Source: a virus
Strand: one strand, 5' to 3'
Length of the DNA: 59,808 nucleotides
Virus record (IMG/VR): IMGVR_UViG_3300007512_000039
Coordinates: 1 to 59,808 of that record
Part shown: one piece after another, positions 43,657 through 52,279 of the stretch
How the letters are laid out: every line of letters begins with the position of its first letter
Position numbering within the stretch: position 1 is the first letter of the stretch
Notes under the pieces: generated by a model
Seen by the model: the letters and a program-made list of their open reading frames with translations, nothing else
What the model was told of the DNA's origin: nothing
Database searches by the model: none
Program-made: the position numbers and the translations under genes

Positions 43657-45465
43657 TTAGTACACCGACCAGATGTCCGAGCCCTTGTGGATGAACGTCG
43701 CCGACTCGCGGGCCGCGAGGTCATAGGCGATGTCCTCGCCCAACCCGTCGATGTTCCCACCGGAGCCCGGCTTCACCTGCACGTCGAAGGCCGCATCGGT
43801 GTCGTGCTTCACCGTGAGGATGCGCCCGGTCGCCGGAGCCGCCTCGAACTGGCAGTCACGGGCCGCCGTCAGGGTGGCCGTGAAGTGGACGTTGCGGTCC
43901 GTCGCCAACACGGTGTAGTTCGCATCCGTACCGTGGTTCGTGAAGGTCCGGACCTCGGCACCAGTGGCCTTGAAGATGCCATCGAAGTCGACGTCGGTCC
44001 CGAAGTAGTTCCAGCGGTTGCCACCCACCGCGCCATGGGCCTCGGTGTCGCTCGTCGGAACGGTGCTGTGGACGTGGTCCGCACGAGCCAGATGTGCCGA
44101 GACACCCGTCACTGCGACTGCGGCATCCGGAGACGGCGCGGTGTCCGCGAGGATGTCGTGGCTGTGATCGGAGCGGGCGAACGTGTCCGCCGTACCCTGC
44201 CCGTCGGCCGTGGTGGCGCTCAGAGAGGTGTCGGGCGTGCCCCAGGTGATGCCCAGGACGCCGTTGGTGTTGGTCAGGCCGGCCGCCGGAGTACCGTAGA
44301 GGATGTCGCCCAGCGAGGAGGTGATCGCCGCCGCTGTGGAACCCTTGCCGGCCTGCCAGAAGCCATCCGTGGCCACCTGCATGACTGCCACCTCGACCTT
44401 CGTGATCGTGCCAGCCGCGCCAGCCGACGTGGTGAAGGTGTCGCGGCAGAAGAGGTGGGCCGGAGAGCCTGCGCCCGCTGCCGGGGCAGAGGCGAGGTAC
44501 ACCTTCTCCGGAGTGGAGCCGGTGTCGGTGCTGGCGACCTCACAGAGGCCATCGTTCGCGCCGTTGGTGCCGTCGAGGGCGACGATGTCACCGACCGAGA
44601 AGACCGAGGCGTCGGTCACGGTCACGTAACCGTCGACTTCACCGAGACCGGTGAAGATACCGTCGGCATGGACGTTCTGCTGCACGGTAGTCGGGTCGAA
44701 CCGGACTGTGAGGCCACCCGTGACGGCCGCGTCCGAGGTGTAGCCGTTGTTGAGGTCGATGTAGTTGTCTTCGACCAGGACCGTCTCGGTGTCGATGTTG
44801 GTCAGGCCCTGCGCGAAGATCTGACCCACGATGGTGAGGTCGCCGCCGATCCGTGCGTTGCCGTTCTGGACGTCCAGCTGGGTCGAGCCCGCCACGCCGC
44901 CGAGGGCCAGGGTGTCGAAGGTCACCGACGCGGTGGTGTTGATGTCCTGCGGGGTACTCAGCACCGGGTTCCCGGTCGTGCCGTCACCGTTGGTCACGGA
45001 GACCTGGTTCGCGGTACCCGTCAGGGTCCGGCGAGCGAAGGCACCCGCGCCGGTCTTGACCAGGTAGCCAGCCGTCGCGTCCAGCGCGGCCAGTGCATCC
45101 AGGTCTGCGTCCCAGGCCTGGACTCCGTCTGCCCCGGCGTCGCCGCGGTCGGAAGCCATCAGCACGTTGCTGCCCTCGACGGACACCCGACCCGCGCTGA
45201 CGCGGGCGATGGTCGTGTCGGTCGCGTGACCGAGCTCGATGCCCGTGAACTGCGGGCTGTCCTCGGTACCGACGCCGATCTCGGAGGCCGCAGCCGCCGC
45301 GTTGGCGAGGTCGAAGAGGGTGTCGCGAGCGTACGCGCTGAGGGAATGGTACCCTGCCATCCCGCTCGCATCGAGGGCGATCAGCTCGATCGCGCTGTTG
45401 CCAGCACCGAGCTTCTTCAGCGCACGAAGGGCCCCTTGGCCCTTGGGAAATGAACCGTATGCCAC
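43657..45465 (-). CDS. Tail fibre protein, 602 aa
   Basis: A long beta-repeat protein with typical fibre segments: ALAALDATAGYLVKTGAGAF, TANQVSVTNGDGTTGNPVLS and then LDVQNGNARIGGDLTIVGQI. The C-terminal 120 residues (TNHGTDANYTVLATDRNVHF, TVKHDTDAAFDVQVKPGSGG) resemble a small tip domain shared by many fibres. The start is GTG with AGGAG upstream. TATACT (minus strand) lies 50 bases before the start. It likely binds the host surface. Confidence 0.75.
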   Translation of the reverse strand: MAYGSFPKGQGALRALKKLGAGNSAIELIALDASGMAGYHSLSAYARDTLFDLANAAAAASEIGVGTEDSPQFTGIELGHATDTTIARVSAGRVSVEGSNVLMASDRGDAGADGVQAWDADLDALAALDATAGYLVKTGAGAFARRTLTGTANQVSVTNGDGTTGNPVLSTPQDINTTASVTFDTLALGGVAGSTQLDVQNGNARIGGDLTIVGQIFAQGLTNIDTETVLVEDNYIDLNNGYTSDAAVTGGLTVRFDPTTVQQNVHADGIFTGLGEVDGYVTVTDASVFSVGDIVALDGTNGANDGLCEVASTDTGSTPEKVYLASAPAAGAGSPAHLFCRDTFTTSAGAAGTITKVEVAVMQVATDGFWQAGKGSTAAAITSSLGDILYGTPAAGLTNTNGVLGITWGTPDTSLSATTADGQGTADTFARSDHSHDILADTAPSPDAAVAVTGVSAHLARADHVHSTVPTSDTEAHGAVGGNRWNYFGTDVDFDGIFKATGAEVRTFTNHGTDANYTVLATDRNVHFTATLTAARDCQFEAAPATGRILTVKHDTDAAFDVQVKPGSGGNIDGLGEDIAYDLAARESATFIHKGSDIWSVY

Positions 45466-45514
45466 AGTGGAACTCCTGCGATTGCGCAGTTGAGGTCACG
45501 AGGGCAGCACCGAA

Positions 45515-45520
45515 AGTATA
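45515..45520 (-). promoter_or_regulatory. Possible -10 element before the fibre gene
   Basis: On the minus strand GCGGTTATACT lies 50 bases upstream of the fibre start, with ATGACT 17 bases before the hexamer. It matches the GCGTTATACT at the left end of the window closely. Inference. Confidence 0.35.
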
Positions 45521-45539
45521 ACCGCGAGAGCGGTGCAAG

Positions 45540-45806
45540 TCATCCGGCAGGCTCTTTTGCCTCTTCCATGACCGTCTCAGCCGCGAAGATGTGGATCCCT
45601 CGGCGGCGGCCAATACCCAGCTCCAGCCGATCTACACGCACCCTGCCGACAGAGATACTTCCGTCGAGATGGTGCATCATCCTGGAACAGGAGATGGTCA
45701 CCTTGATGTTCATCCGGTCTAAGGCCTTGTTGCCGATGGCCAGAGCCATCGCCACAGCACCCTCGTTCTCGATATCGTCTGCGTTGAAGACGAAGTCCTT
45801 TTGCAT
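45540..45806 (-). CDS. Unknown small protein, 88 aa
   Basis: The ATG at 45806 has a GGGGGG run about 9 bases upstream. The protein is alpha/beta (VFNADDIENEGAVAMALAIG, VRVDRLELGIGRRRGIHIFA). No family recognised. It is between two fibre or virion genes and probably in the same transcript. Confidence 0.55.
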   Translation of the reverse strand: MQKDFVFNADDIENEGAVAMALAIGNKALDRMNIKVTISCSRMMHHLDGSISVGRVRVDRLELGIGRRRGIHIFAAETVMEEAKEPAG

Positions 45807-45831
45807 GCCACACCCCCCCATAAAGAGGAAC

Positions 45832-45867
45832 GGCCCCCACCCTCGAAAAGGTGAGAGCCTCGGGGCC
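45832..45867 (-). terminator. Possible terminator hairpin
   Basis: GGCCCC/GGGGCC form an outer stem and CACC/GGTG an inner stem. It lies after the minus-strand gene that ends at 45911. There is only a weak T stretch afterwards. Confidence 0.4.
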
Positions 45868-45910
45868 TCGCCGTGGTGACGAGGTGCTGCCCCCGTTCAT
45901 GGGCATTAAC

Positions 45911-46225
45911 CTACGATGCGGCGTAGCTGACGATCCGTTTCGTGAACCGTACGGACTCGTCGTTCCCGATCTCGTAGTCGGCTTCACCGTCCACGCTCGA
46001 ACCCGGGAACTCTGCTGTCACCACGTTGCTGCCGGCAGGTCCGCGACCCTTCACTTCGTGCTCTGAACCACGCTTCGCTGTGGCCGAGAACCTGATCGTG
46101 ATGGCCCCGGTAGAGAGGTCACATACGATTTGAGCATCGCGCGCCTTCACGTCGTAGGGCGACATCGATGCTGTGACCTCCTTTACGAGAGGAGGTCCCT
46201 GGCGCTTAAGGAGGTTCAACGCCAT
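45911..46225 (-). CDS. Unknown beta-rich protein, 104 aa
   Basis: A small protein with alternating strands (AQIVCDLSTGAITIRFSATA, NVVTAEFPGSSVDGEADYEI). It overlaps the upstream gene end by ten bases. A baseplate or fibre-associated role is inferred from neighbours. Confidence 0.6.
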   Translation of the reverse strand: MALNLLKRQGPPLVKEVTASMSPYDVKARDAQIVCDLSTGAITIRFSATAKRGSEHEVKGRGPAGSNVVTAEFPGSSVDGEADYEIGNDESVRFTKRIVSYAAS

Positions 46226-47400
46226 ACCAGCTCCTCGTAGTCCAGGTACGCACCGTAGACCTTGAAGGTGGTCAGAGCCTGAACATCAGCATCGACCCGG
46301 ATCCGCATCCCTTCCTTCGAAGACATGACCGGAGGAGAGATGAGCGTGTGCTTCACAGCGTGACTCTCGATGGCCCCACGCTCTGCCGCCGTGTCGTGCG
46401 CAGCTGCGAAGGTCTGCCCTGAGCTCAGGCTCGTAGCCAGTGGGATCGCGGCACTGCCTGTCGTGTCACTACCTGTAGGCTTCACGCGCAGGAGAGTGCC
46501 AGTCACATCGTTCGCGACAGCATCCTCGACGGCGTACATCACCGTGAAGGAGAGCGGCCGCACACCGATTGTGGTGTTCCCCGCCTCGAGAGGCAGGTCT
46601 ACGACACTCAAGCCAACACCGGCTTCACCAGATGCGCGCTCCAAGATGTCCAGGTTCGCCACATCGTCGTAGAACTCGAACCAGGTGTCACCGTCCACTG
46701 CTCGGAACTGTGCAGCCCCTACTAAGACCGTCTTCGGCTCCGCTACGACACCCGACTCTCCCGTGATGATGAGGTCACCACGGACATCCATGTCGCCTTC
46801 AACATCCAGCATGTTGAAGATGATGAGCTGCTCGTTGGGACCAATGGAGGCATTCTCACCTTCGTAGATCTTGGTCCGCTGGCTCCATGCCTTCCGCCAG
46901 TAGCCCTCAGGCGGGAGTGTCCGTACAGCACCGAGGACGTCGAGCACCCCATCAACGACGTCCAGCTCCTCGATGATGAGCTCTTCGTCCGAGGCGATGG
47001 TCTGCGTTGAGCCGTCGTCGAGCACTCTCTCCTGAGAGAAGCGTGCACGGTAGCCCAGCGCGGCAGCAGCAGCCTCTGCTGCCGTGAGGTGGTACCTCTC
47101 GGAGGCTGTGCCGCCTTGGAGGTTGTTCAGGGCTTGATGATCGCTGACCCCTCCACCAGCCCCACCTCCTGCGACGACCTTCCAAGCCCCAACACCGCCC
47201 GTAGGCAGGACCAGATCCGGAAGGTTCTCGGGATCCGTGGAGGCATGGTCGTACCAGTACAAGGACTCTTGGCCCTGTACGAGGATGACGGCCCCATGCT
47301 CTGCATCTCCCGCAGGGACAAGCCGAAGCTCGGCGATGTCCGCGACAGGATTCTGGAGGTATTCCCCAGGATGCCGATGATGGATGAGCCTCTGGGTCAC
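46216..47400 (-). CDS. Probable fibre/baseplate protein, 394 aa
   Basis: The GTG start overlaps the stop of the preceding gene (GTGA). The N-terminal part has a strand-rich domain (AVILVQGQESLYWYDHASTD), then a Gly-rich hinge (VVAGGGAGGGVSDHQALNNL), a helix and a C-terminal beta domain (DLIITGESGVVAEPKTVLVG and so on). DHQALNNLQGG resembles sequences in phage fibre N-terminal parts. Host adsorption is inferred. Confidence 0.65.
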   Translation of the reverse strand: MTQRLIHHRHPGEYLQNPVADIAELRLVPAGDAEHGAVILVQGQESLYWYDHASTDPENLPDLVLPTGGVGAWKVVAGGGAGGGVSDHQALNNLQGGTASERYHLTAAEAAAAALGYRARFSQERVLDDGSTQTIASDEELIIEELDVVDGVLDVLGAVRTLPPEGYWRKAWSQRTKIYEGENASIGPNEQLIIFNMLDVEGDMDVRGDLIITGESGVVAEPKTVLVGAAQFRAVDGDTWFEFYDDVANLDILERASGEAGVGLSVVDLPLEAGNTTIGVRPLSFTVMYAVEDAVANDVTGTLLRVKPTGSDTTGSAAIPLATSLSSGQTFAAAHDTAAERGAIESHAVKHTLISPPVMSSKEGMRIRVDADVQALTTFKVYGAYLDYEELVWR

Positions 47401-47768
47401 ACCGGCCTCACGAGGGCGATCCAGGCATCCAGCTTGGGATTCACGCCCGAAGGTGTGGCCTCGACCTGCAGGAAGATGCGGTCCATGCCCTGAAGCTCAA
47501 GCGTGACCAGGTCACTGGTCTGGACAACGACCTGGCGGCCCTTGTGCCACTTCCCGCTGATGATGCTGTAGAGCCAGTAGCGAATGCGGAAGACGGGGTT
47601 CGTCCCGCTCACGTTGAACAGGAGATGAGCAAGCTCGTTCTGCTCGATCTGGTAGCCCTGGCCCTTGAGGGTCGGAGAGCTCGTAGTGTCAGAGACGTCA
47701 GACAGTACTCGCCGTCCGGCAGGCGTGTTGCCGATCTTCGCGGAGGTGGTTTTGACCCTGCGTGGCAT
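47397..47768 (-). CDS. Unknown virion-type protein, 123 aa
   Basis: It begins basic (MPRRVKTTSAKIG) and continues as a beta-rich domain (NPVFRIRYWLYSIISGKWHK, VVVQTSDLVTLELQGMDRIF). It is coupled to the next gene by a four-base overlap. It is likely a part of the fibre or baseplate set. Confidence 0.6.
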   Translation of the reverse strand: MPRRVKTTSAKIGNTPAGRRVLSDVSDTTSSPTLKGQGYQIEQNELAHLLFNVSGTNPVFRIRYWLYSIISGKWHKGRQVVVQTSDLVTLELQGMDRIFLQVEATPSGVNPKLDAWIALVRPV

Positions 47769-47834
47769 GTCTGCTCCGTGTTCCTATTCTACCGTCTTCC
47801 AGTACTGAGGGCTAAGAGGAAGGCCCCTCCGGGC

Positions 47835-48266
47835 TCACTCCCCCGCCAGCTCCCGCTCTCGCTGACGTACCATGATGGCCGCCTCGACCAGATCGAGGAT
47901 CTGTGCCATCGCCAACGGGTCTGCCGTATGTTCGAGTGTGCGGCCACCGATTTGGTGCAGCAATGCCAGCATGGAGTCGTCCTTCGGCAGCTGCTCGTAC
48001 TCCATCAAGTTCACAGGCACTGCACGAGCGGTGCCCTTGTTGAACCGCGACACGTCACGAGGACCGTGGATCACGACCTCGGTGCTCTCGGGCTCTGGAG
48101 AGGGTCGTGCCCAGCACAGCTCCCCCTGGAAGATCACTGCCCTTCCCTGAGGCGGGAGGTCTGCGAGAAGCGCTTCCTCCTCGCACTCCAACAGGGCCAG
48201 GTGGCCCTCGTAGTAGTGAAGCCCTTTTCGCCGTGTACCGGCGTAGTAGTCGGGCGTTTCTTTCAT
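47835..48266 (-). CDS. Unknown protein, 143 aa
   Basis: A soluble protein with Tyr/His-rich N-terminus (DYYAGTRRKGLHYYEGHLAL) and a helical C-terminus (LAMAQILDLVEAAIMVRQRE). It is coupled to the upstream gene by a four-base overlap. Function unknown. Confidence 0.6.
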   Translation of the reverse strand: MKETPDYYAGTRRKGLHYYEGHLALLECEEEALLADLPPQGRAVIFQGELCWARPSPEPESTEVVIHGPRDVSRFNKGTARAVPVNLMEYEQLPKDDSMLALLHQIGGRTLEHTADPLAMAQILDLVEAAIMVRQRERELAGE

Positions 48267-48742
48267 CTCTTGCTCCGTATGTTGTTCAGAAGGGAGAGGA
48301 TGTCTGGAGCCTCTCCCGAATCAGGTACTGCTTCTACTGGCTCTGCTGATGCCAGACGATGATTGAATCTTGGTCGGAGATGCGTCCTTACCCGGTACGC
48401 CTCCGAAGCACTGCTCTCCGAGAAGTACACCTCGAAGATCAGATCTGTGGGCGAGATCCCTGCCTTTCGGATTGCCGCTGCCTTGGGCATCCGAATCCCA
48501 GCTCCGCCGCTGTAAAGAACAGCGATAAAACACCGAATCCTCTTCTCGGCGTCTCCTGTCCACCCCACGAGGAGGCACTCCGTGCGTGTGTTCACGGTGT
48601 ACACCGCAGATCGCTTCCCGAGGAGCGCAAGTTCCCCGTCTCGTACCATCCCGATGTGAGACCAGGGGAGAGTAAGATCAGGATTCTTCCCCAGCAGACG
48701 CACAACATCGTTAGGAGTAGGAGATACTACTTGCTCGGACAT
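48263..48742 (-). CDS. Unknown protein, 159 aa
   Basis: The ATG at 48742 has GGAG 7 bases upstream and is preferred over 48817. The protein has an N-terminal helical part (TPNDVVRLLGKNPDLTL), a beta core (RTECLLVGWTGDAEKRIRCF) and a C-terminal part that is Ser/Pro-rich. It starts the minus-strand unit that runs down to the fibres. Confidence 0.6.
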   Translation of the reverse strand: MSEQVVSPTPNDVVRLLGKNPDLTLPWSHIGMVRDGELALLGKRSAVYTVNTRTECLLVGWTGDAEKRIRCFIAVLYSGGAGIRMPKAAAIRKAGISPTDLIFEVYFSESSASEAYRVRTHLRPRFNHRLASAEPVEAVPDSGEAPDILSLLNNIRSKR

Positions 48743-48872
48743 AGACTCCAACTCTGCGTCGAAAGTGTGTCGGTTTTGAGAGCTTATTCTCTGTAGCACG
48801 ATACGCTGTCTTGACACTGCAAAGTCCGCCGACCACGCTTTTCCAGAACCTGACCCCCTCCAAACTCTGGCC

Positions 48873-48878
48873 TATTCT
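48873..48878 (+). promoter_or_regulatory. Possible -10 element
   Basis: TATTCT lies 14 bases before the GTG at 48893, within GGCCTATTCTCTGAC; the same TATTCTCTG is repeated at 48785. TTGACA occurs about 60 bases upstream, too far to pair with it. Inference. Confidence 0.25.
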
Positions 48879-48892
48879 CTGACGAGGTTCCC

Positions 48893-49219
48893 GTGAACTC
48901 CTTGACGAAGCAACAGCTCCTTGTCATCGCCGGCCTCATCGCGGTGGCAGTTTTGGCCATTACAGCCTGGTTCCTCATGAGTGGGGACACGGAATCGGCG
49001 GCAGGTGTTGGGGTTGGCGGTGGTGTGGCTGCTGCCGAGGTCGTACGGCGTGCTTCCCGTCGTCGTCAGGAACGGGATGAGGCTCTGGCAAGGGCCGATG
49101 TTGAGGTTCAAGACCAGGAGGATCGGCTCGAGCGGCTTCCGGACTCTGAGGCCGTCACGGAGGACATCGCAGCTCTCACTCCGGACGAGAAGGCCAACCT
49201 CGGTAACGACCTTCTGTAA
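48893..49219 (+). CDS. Single-pass membrane protein, possible inner spanin
   Basis: A GTG start with GAGG upstream. Residues 7-30 (QQLLVIAGLIAVAVLAITAW) are a membrane segment with the N-terminus inside. The rest is a charged helix with coiled-coil character (RRASRRRQERDEALARADVE). This is the shape of an inner-membrane spanin, and the endolysin lies within 5 kb. No lipobox partner was identified, so the role is a guess. Confidence 0.55.
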   Translation: MNSLTKQQLLVIAGLIAVAVLAITAWFLMSGDTESAAGVGVGGGVAAAEVVRRASRRRQERDEALARADVEVQDQEDRLERLPDSEAVTEDIAALTPDEKANLGNDLL

Positions 49220-49228
49220 GGAATGGCC

Positions 49229-49732
49229 ATGATCGCTACGTTCCTTCTTTCTGCCCTTCTTTCTGTCGGTCATGCCCAAGAACCGGTAGAAAAGCGACCC
49301 ATCCTTCCGATGCCTGTGGATGCGCGCATCACCATCGCCTCGAAGGGCTACCGCCTCGAGGGCCAGTACTACCTCCTCCCGGAGGAGAGGTTCGACACTG
49401 CCTTGAAGAACGCTCAGCTCTTGAAGCCCTCCCCCGAAGGGGAGGCAGCTGGCTTCAAGACCTCACTCGATGAGGCCAAGGCTCTGGTGGTTGATGCTCA
49501 TCGCACCGTGGCTGATCTGAAAGCAAACGCCTCAGAGGATGCTGCGCTGATCGATGATCAGGTCGCGGAGCTGCTGACAGCCGGCAACACCATCGAGCGG
49601 CTCAGCATCGAGAACAAGTACCTCAGGAAGGACGTGCGGAAGACCACTATGATCCTGATAGCGGCGGGTGTTGGGTCCGCTGTAGTCATTGGGGTGGAGT
49701 CATACCTTCTGGTCCGGCTCACGCTGCTGTAG
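49229..49732 (+). CDS. Secreted/membrane protein with signal peptide, 167 aa
   Basis: The ATG at 49229 has AAGGA upstream. The first 16 residues are a signal peptide (MIATFLLSALLSVGHA then QEP). The middle is a long helix with coiled-coil character (SLDEAKALVVDAHRTVADLK), and there is a C-terminal membrane segment (MILIAAGVGSAVVIGVESYL). It could work in the cell envelope during lysis together with the protein before it. Family not recognised. Confidence 0.6.
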   Translation: MIATFLLSALLSVGHAQEPVEKRPILPMPVDARITIASKGYRLEGQYYLLPEERFDTALKNAQLLKPSPEGEAAGFKTSLDEAKALVVDAHRTVADLKANASEDAALIDDQVAELLTAGNTIERLSIENKYLRKDVRKTTMILIAAGVGSAVVIGVESYLLVRLTLL

Positions 49733-49737
49733 ATCTC

Positions 49738-49759
49738 CTACGGATCGACACGTCCGTAG
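49738..49759. terminator. Hairpin between convergent genes
   Basis: CTACGGA and TCCGTAG pair around TCGACACG. It lies just after the plus-strand gene at 49732 and before the end of the topoisomerase gene. Confidence 0.45.
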
Positions 49760-49817
49760 AGTGGGTATTCGTAGGCGTGGCTTTCCTCGTCCTATGGGCT
49801 CTGATGGACTTCGAGTT

Positions 49818-51632
49818 TTAGACTATGCCCTCGATGTAGGGCAGCTTCATGTCCGAGTCCTTCCCCATCAAGTCATGGAACAGGGCTGCCGTGGTGAGTT
49901 CCTGCCCTGCAGGGATCTCCACCCGCAGCAGCCTCCGGTCTCGACTCATGGTCGTCTCGTAGAGGAGCTTCGCGGGCATCTCTCCCAGACCCTTGAAGCG
50001 GCTGATCTCTACCTTGCCTGTAGAGGATTCGACGATTGCGTCTCGCTCTGTGTCATCGAGGGCCCAGAAGTCTTTCTTTCCTGCCCGGATGCGGTACAGC
50101 GGCGGCTGGGCCACGTATACCCTTCCTGCGTCGATGAGCGGGAGCATGAACCTGTAGAAGAACGCGAGCATGAGAGTGGTGATGTGATGCCCATCCACAT
50201 CCGCGTCCATCAACAAGATGACCTTCCCGTATCTCAGTGTGTTCAGGTTCAGTCTCTCACCCATTCCACATCCGAGAGCCTCGACCACGGCCTTCAGCTC
50301 CTTGTTGGTCCCTGCCTTCTTGGGGTTCACGATGACGTTCAACACCTTCCCCCGAAGTGGGAGGATGGCCTGAGTTCTGCGGTCACGCCCCTGCTTCGCG
50401 GAGCCTCCCGCACTGTCTCCTTCGACGATGAAGAGCTCCGTCTCTCCCAGGTTCGTAGAGGAGCAGTCTGCGAGCTTCCCGGGCAGAGCTGACTTCCGAA
50501 CTACAGACTTCCGCCGTACCGTCGCTACAGCCTCTCTCGAAGCCGTCCGAGCCTTCGCAGCACTCACAGCGCGGTGGACGATAATCTCTGCCTGGGAAGA
50601 GTTTGTCCTCAACCAGTTCTGGAACCGCGTCCTTAGTCCCATTACCAAGGTCTTCCCCTCCTCCGAGTTGAGCCTCCCCTTCGTTTGTCCCTGGAACTGC
50701 ACCCTCTCGAGAAGGACGTGCACTGCACCCATGACGCCTTCGCGGTAATCGTCAGGGACGAGCTTGGGCCTTCTCGGCAAGAGCTTGTTCGCCTTCGCGT
50801 GCTTCGCCACCTCCGTTGCAATGAGCTGCTTCAAGGCTGTGAAGTGCGTCCCTCCTTCCCGGGTTGGGATGGTGTTGGCGAAGCTCTTCCCCAGGACATC
50901 CATACCTGTAGGCGACGACGTCCATGACACAGCCACTTGCACAGCCTCATCCCGGATGTACCAGGTCGAGGAAATGGCTTGTTCTGTGTTCACCAGGTCG
51001 ACCAGACCACCAGGGAACTGCATCTCCTCACCGTTGAAGCGGAATCGTGCACCTACCAGATGTGCCTTCAGCCATACACGGTTTCGGAGGGTCTCCATGT
51101 TGAAGGGACGCTTCCCGAAGATCATCACGTCCGGACGGAACCGGATGGCTGTGCCTCGTAGCTTCCTTCCACACCGCTTCACATCGGGCTCGGAAGGCTC
51201 TCCTCGCACGAAGGATTGGCAGTAATGTGTGCCATCCTTCCACACGTTGACTTCAAGCTCTGAAGACAGGGCGTTGACTACGGCACTTCCGACTCCATGC
51301 AGTCCGCCCGATGTGGTGTAGGCTCCGTCTCCGAACTTCCCTCCGGCATGGAGTTCCGTGAGGACCACTTCGACTGCGGCACGGCCGTCCTCCATCGCGT
51401 CGATGGGGATGCCTCGGCCGTTGTCCTTGATGGTGATCTCCCGGTCGGAGGCCTCGACATCGATGAGGGTGGCGTAGCCGGCCAGCACCTCATCGACTGC
51501 GTTATCGAGTACTTCCCACACCAGGTGGTGTAGCCCTTCTTCCTCGGTGTCCGGGATGAACATTCCCGGCACCTGTCTCACTGCCTCGAGTCCCTCCAGC
51601 TTCCTGATGCTGGAGGCGTCGTACTTGCTCAT
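49818..51632 (-). CDS. Type II topoisomerase ATPase subunit (GyrB/ParE-like)
   Basis: The 604-residue protein has the GHKL ATPase with VLDNAVDE, DNGRGIPID and GLHGVGSAVVNALS, the transducer with QTKGRL, and a TOPRIM domain with VEGDSAGGSAKQGRDRR and LLMDADVDGHH. This matches GyrB or ParE; it lacks the extra insert of E. coli GyrB. No GyrA/ParC partner lies in the window. Topoisomerase II in phages helps replication. The start overlaps the stop of the upstream gene (51629). Confidence 0.95.
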   Translation of the reverse strand: MSKYDASSIRKLEGLEAVRQVPGMFIPDTEEEGLHHLVWEVLDNAVDEVLAGYATLIDVEASDREITIKDNGRGIPIDAMEDGRAAVEVVLTELHAGGKFGDGAYTTSGGLHGVGSAVVNALSSELEVNVWKDGTHYCQSFVRGEPSEPDVKRCGRKLRGTAIRFRPDVMIFGKRPFNMETLRNRVWLKAHLVGARFRFNGEEMQFPGGLVDLVNTEQAISSTWYIRDEAVQVAVSWTSSPTGMDVLGKSFANTIPTREGGTHFTALKQLIATEVAKHAKANKLLPRRPKLVPDDYREGVMGAVHVLLERVQFQGQTKGRLNSEEGKTLVMGLRTRFQNWLRTNSSQAEIIVHRAVSAAKARTASREAVATVRRKSVVRKSALPGKLADCSSTNLGETELFIVEGDSAGGSAKQGRDRRTQAILPLRGKVLNVIVNPKKAGTNKELKAVVEALGCGMGERLNLNTLRYGKVILLMDADVDGHHITTLMLAFFYRFMLPLIDAGRVYVAQPPLYRIRAGKKDFWALDDTERDAIVESSTGKVEISRFKGLGEMPAKLLYETTMSRDRRLLRVEIPAGQELTTAALFHDLMGKDSDMKLPYIEGIV

Positions 51633-52147
51633 CGAGCCTCATGGGTAGTGACGTTGAGTTCCGTGACTGCCTTGTACTTCTTGAGTGCCTCATCGAGGAG
51701 ATCTGCGGCCCAGTCGTCGAAGTCTCGGTCTGGGGTAAGAACCCCGCTGGGGTAGGTGCCGTGCTCTGCGTGGTGATCACGTGCATGGATGACGGTCTCC
51801 ATCGCAGTCTTCAGTCCGCCTGTCCCCGCCAGGAACTGACGGAGAGTGGGCGGCTTGAGCTTCGGCTCGTCCACGGCCGGCTTTGCAGGCCGGAGGACTC
51901 CGTCGAGGATGAGGGTCTCGATGGCATAAGCGCCCTCTTCCATTGGACCCCTGCGGAGCTTGTCCCACAGCTTCCCGAAGAAACCCTTGGGACGGGCGAC
52001 GATGGCGATGTGGGTAGCGAGATCTCCTGCCTGCTCCTCTGTGATCCAGCCCAACCTCACAAGAGCCTTCAAGGTGCACTCCTTCCCTTCGTTGTACACC
52101 TCTGTGAGCTCACTCAGAGTCAGGGAGACGGTCAGGATCCGGGCCAT
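51629..52147 (-). CDS. Unknown protein, 172 aa
   Basis: A soluble, mainly helical protein, with a charged C-terminal helix (DDWAADLLDEALKKYKAVTE). GGGAG precedes the ATG. The gene overlaps the topoisomerase start by four bases, so a joint role in replication is possible. No family recognised. Confidence 0.65.
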   Translation of the reverse strand: MARILTVSLTLSELTEVYNEGKECTLKALVRLGWITEEQAGDLATHIAIVARPKGFFGKLWDKLRRGPMEEGAYAIETLILDGVLRPAKPAVDEPKLKPPTLRQFLAGTGGLKTAMETVIHARDHHAEHGTYPSGVLTPDRDFDDWAADLLDEALKKYKAVTELNVTTHEAR

Positions 52148-52227
52148 CTATTCTCCCCCTCGCCATACTCCTTGAGGCCGGCAGTGATTCGTTCGAGCTC
52201 AGCTTTGAGCTCCTCGTATCGGTTCAT
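52132..52227 (-). CDS. Very small helical protein, 31 aa
   Basis: An AAGGAG site lies just before the ATG at 52227. The frame codes MNRYEELKAELERITAGLKE and a short tail, a single amphipathic helix. It overlaps the next start by 16 bases and may act as a leader peptide for translational coupling. Confidence 0.45.
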   Translation of the reverse strand: MNRYEELKAELERITAGLKEYGEGENRWPGS

Positions 52228-52244
52228 TCGGTAACTCCTTGTTG

Positions 52245-52272
52245 GGTTCCTCAGCCCTTATGACGAGGAACC
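52245..52272 (-). terminator. Possible terminator hairpin
   Basis: GGTTCCTC and GAGGAACC form a perfect 8-bp stem with a 12-base loop just after the oxygenase stop at 52280. It lacks a strong T tract. Confidence 0.4.
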
Positions 52273-52279
52273 TGCGGAG

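Noticed and set aside
43687-45453. 588-codon plus-strand frame over the fibre gene
   Set aside because: It is a shadow frame of the 602-residue fibre; the fibre has clear repeats, a ribosome site and a terminator.
49689-49800. Small hydrophobic frame after 49732 (VEWVFVGVAFLVLWAL)
   Set aside because: No usable start codon or ribosome site was found in frame.
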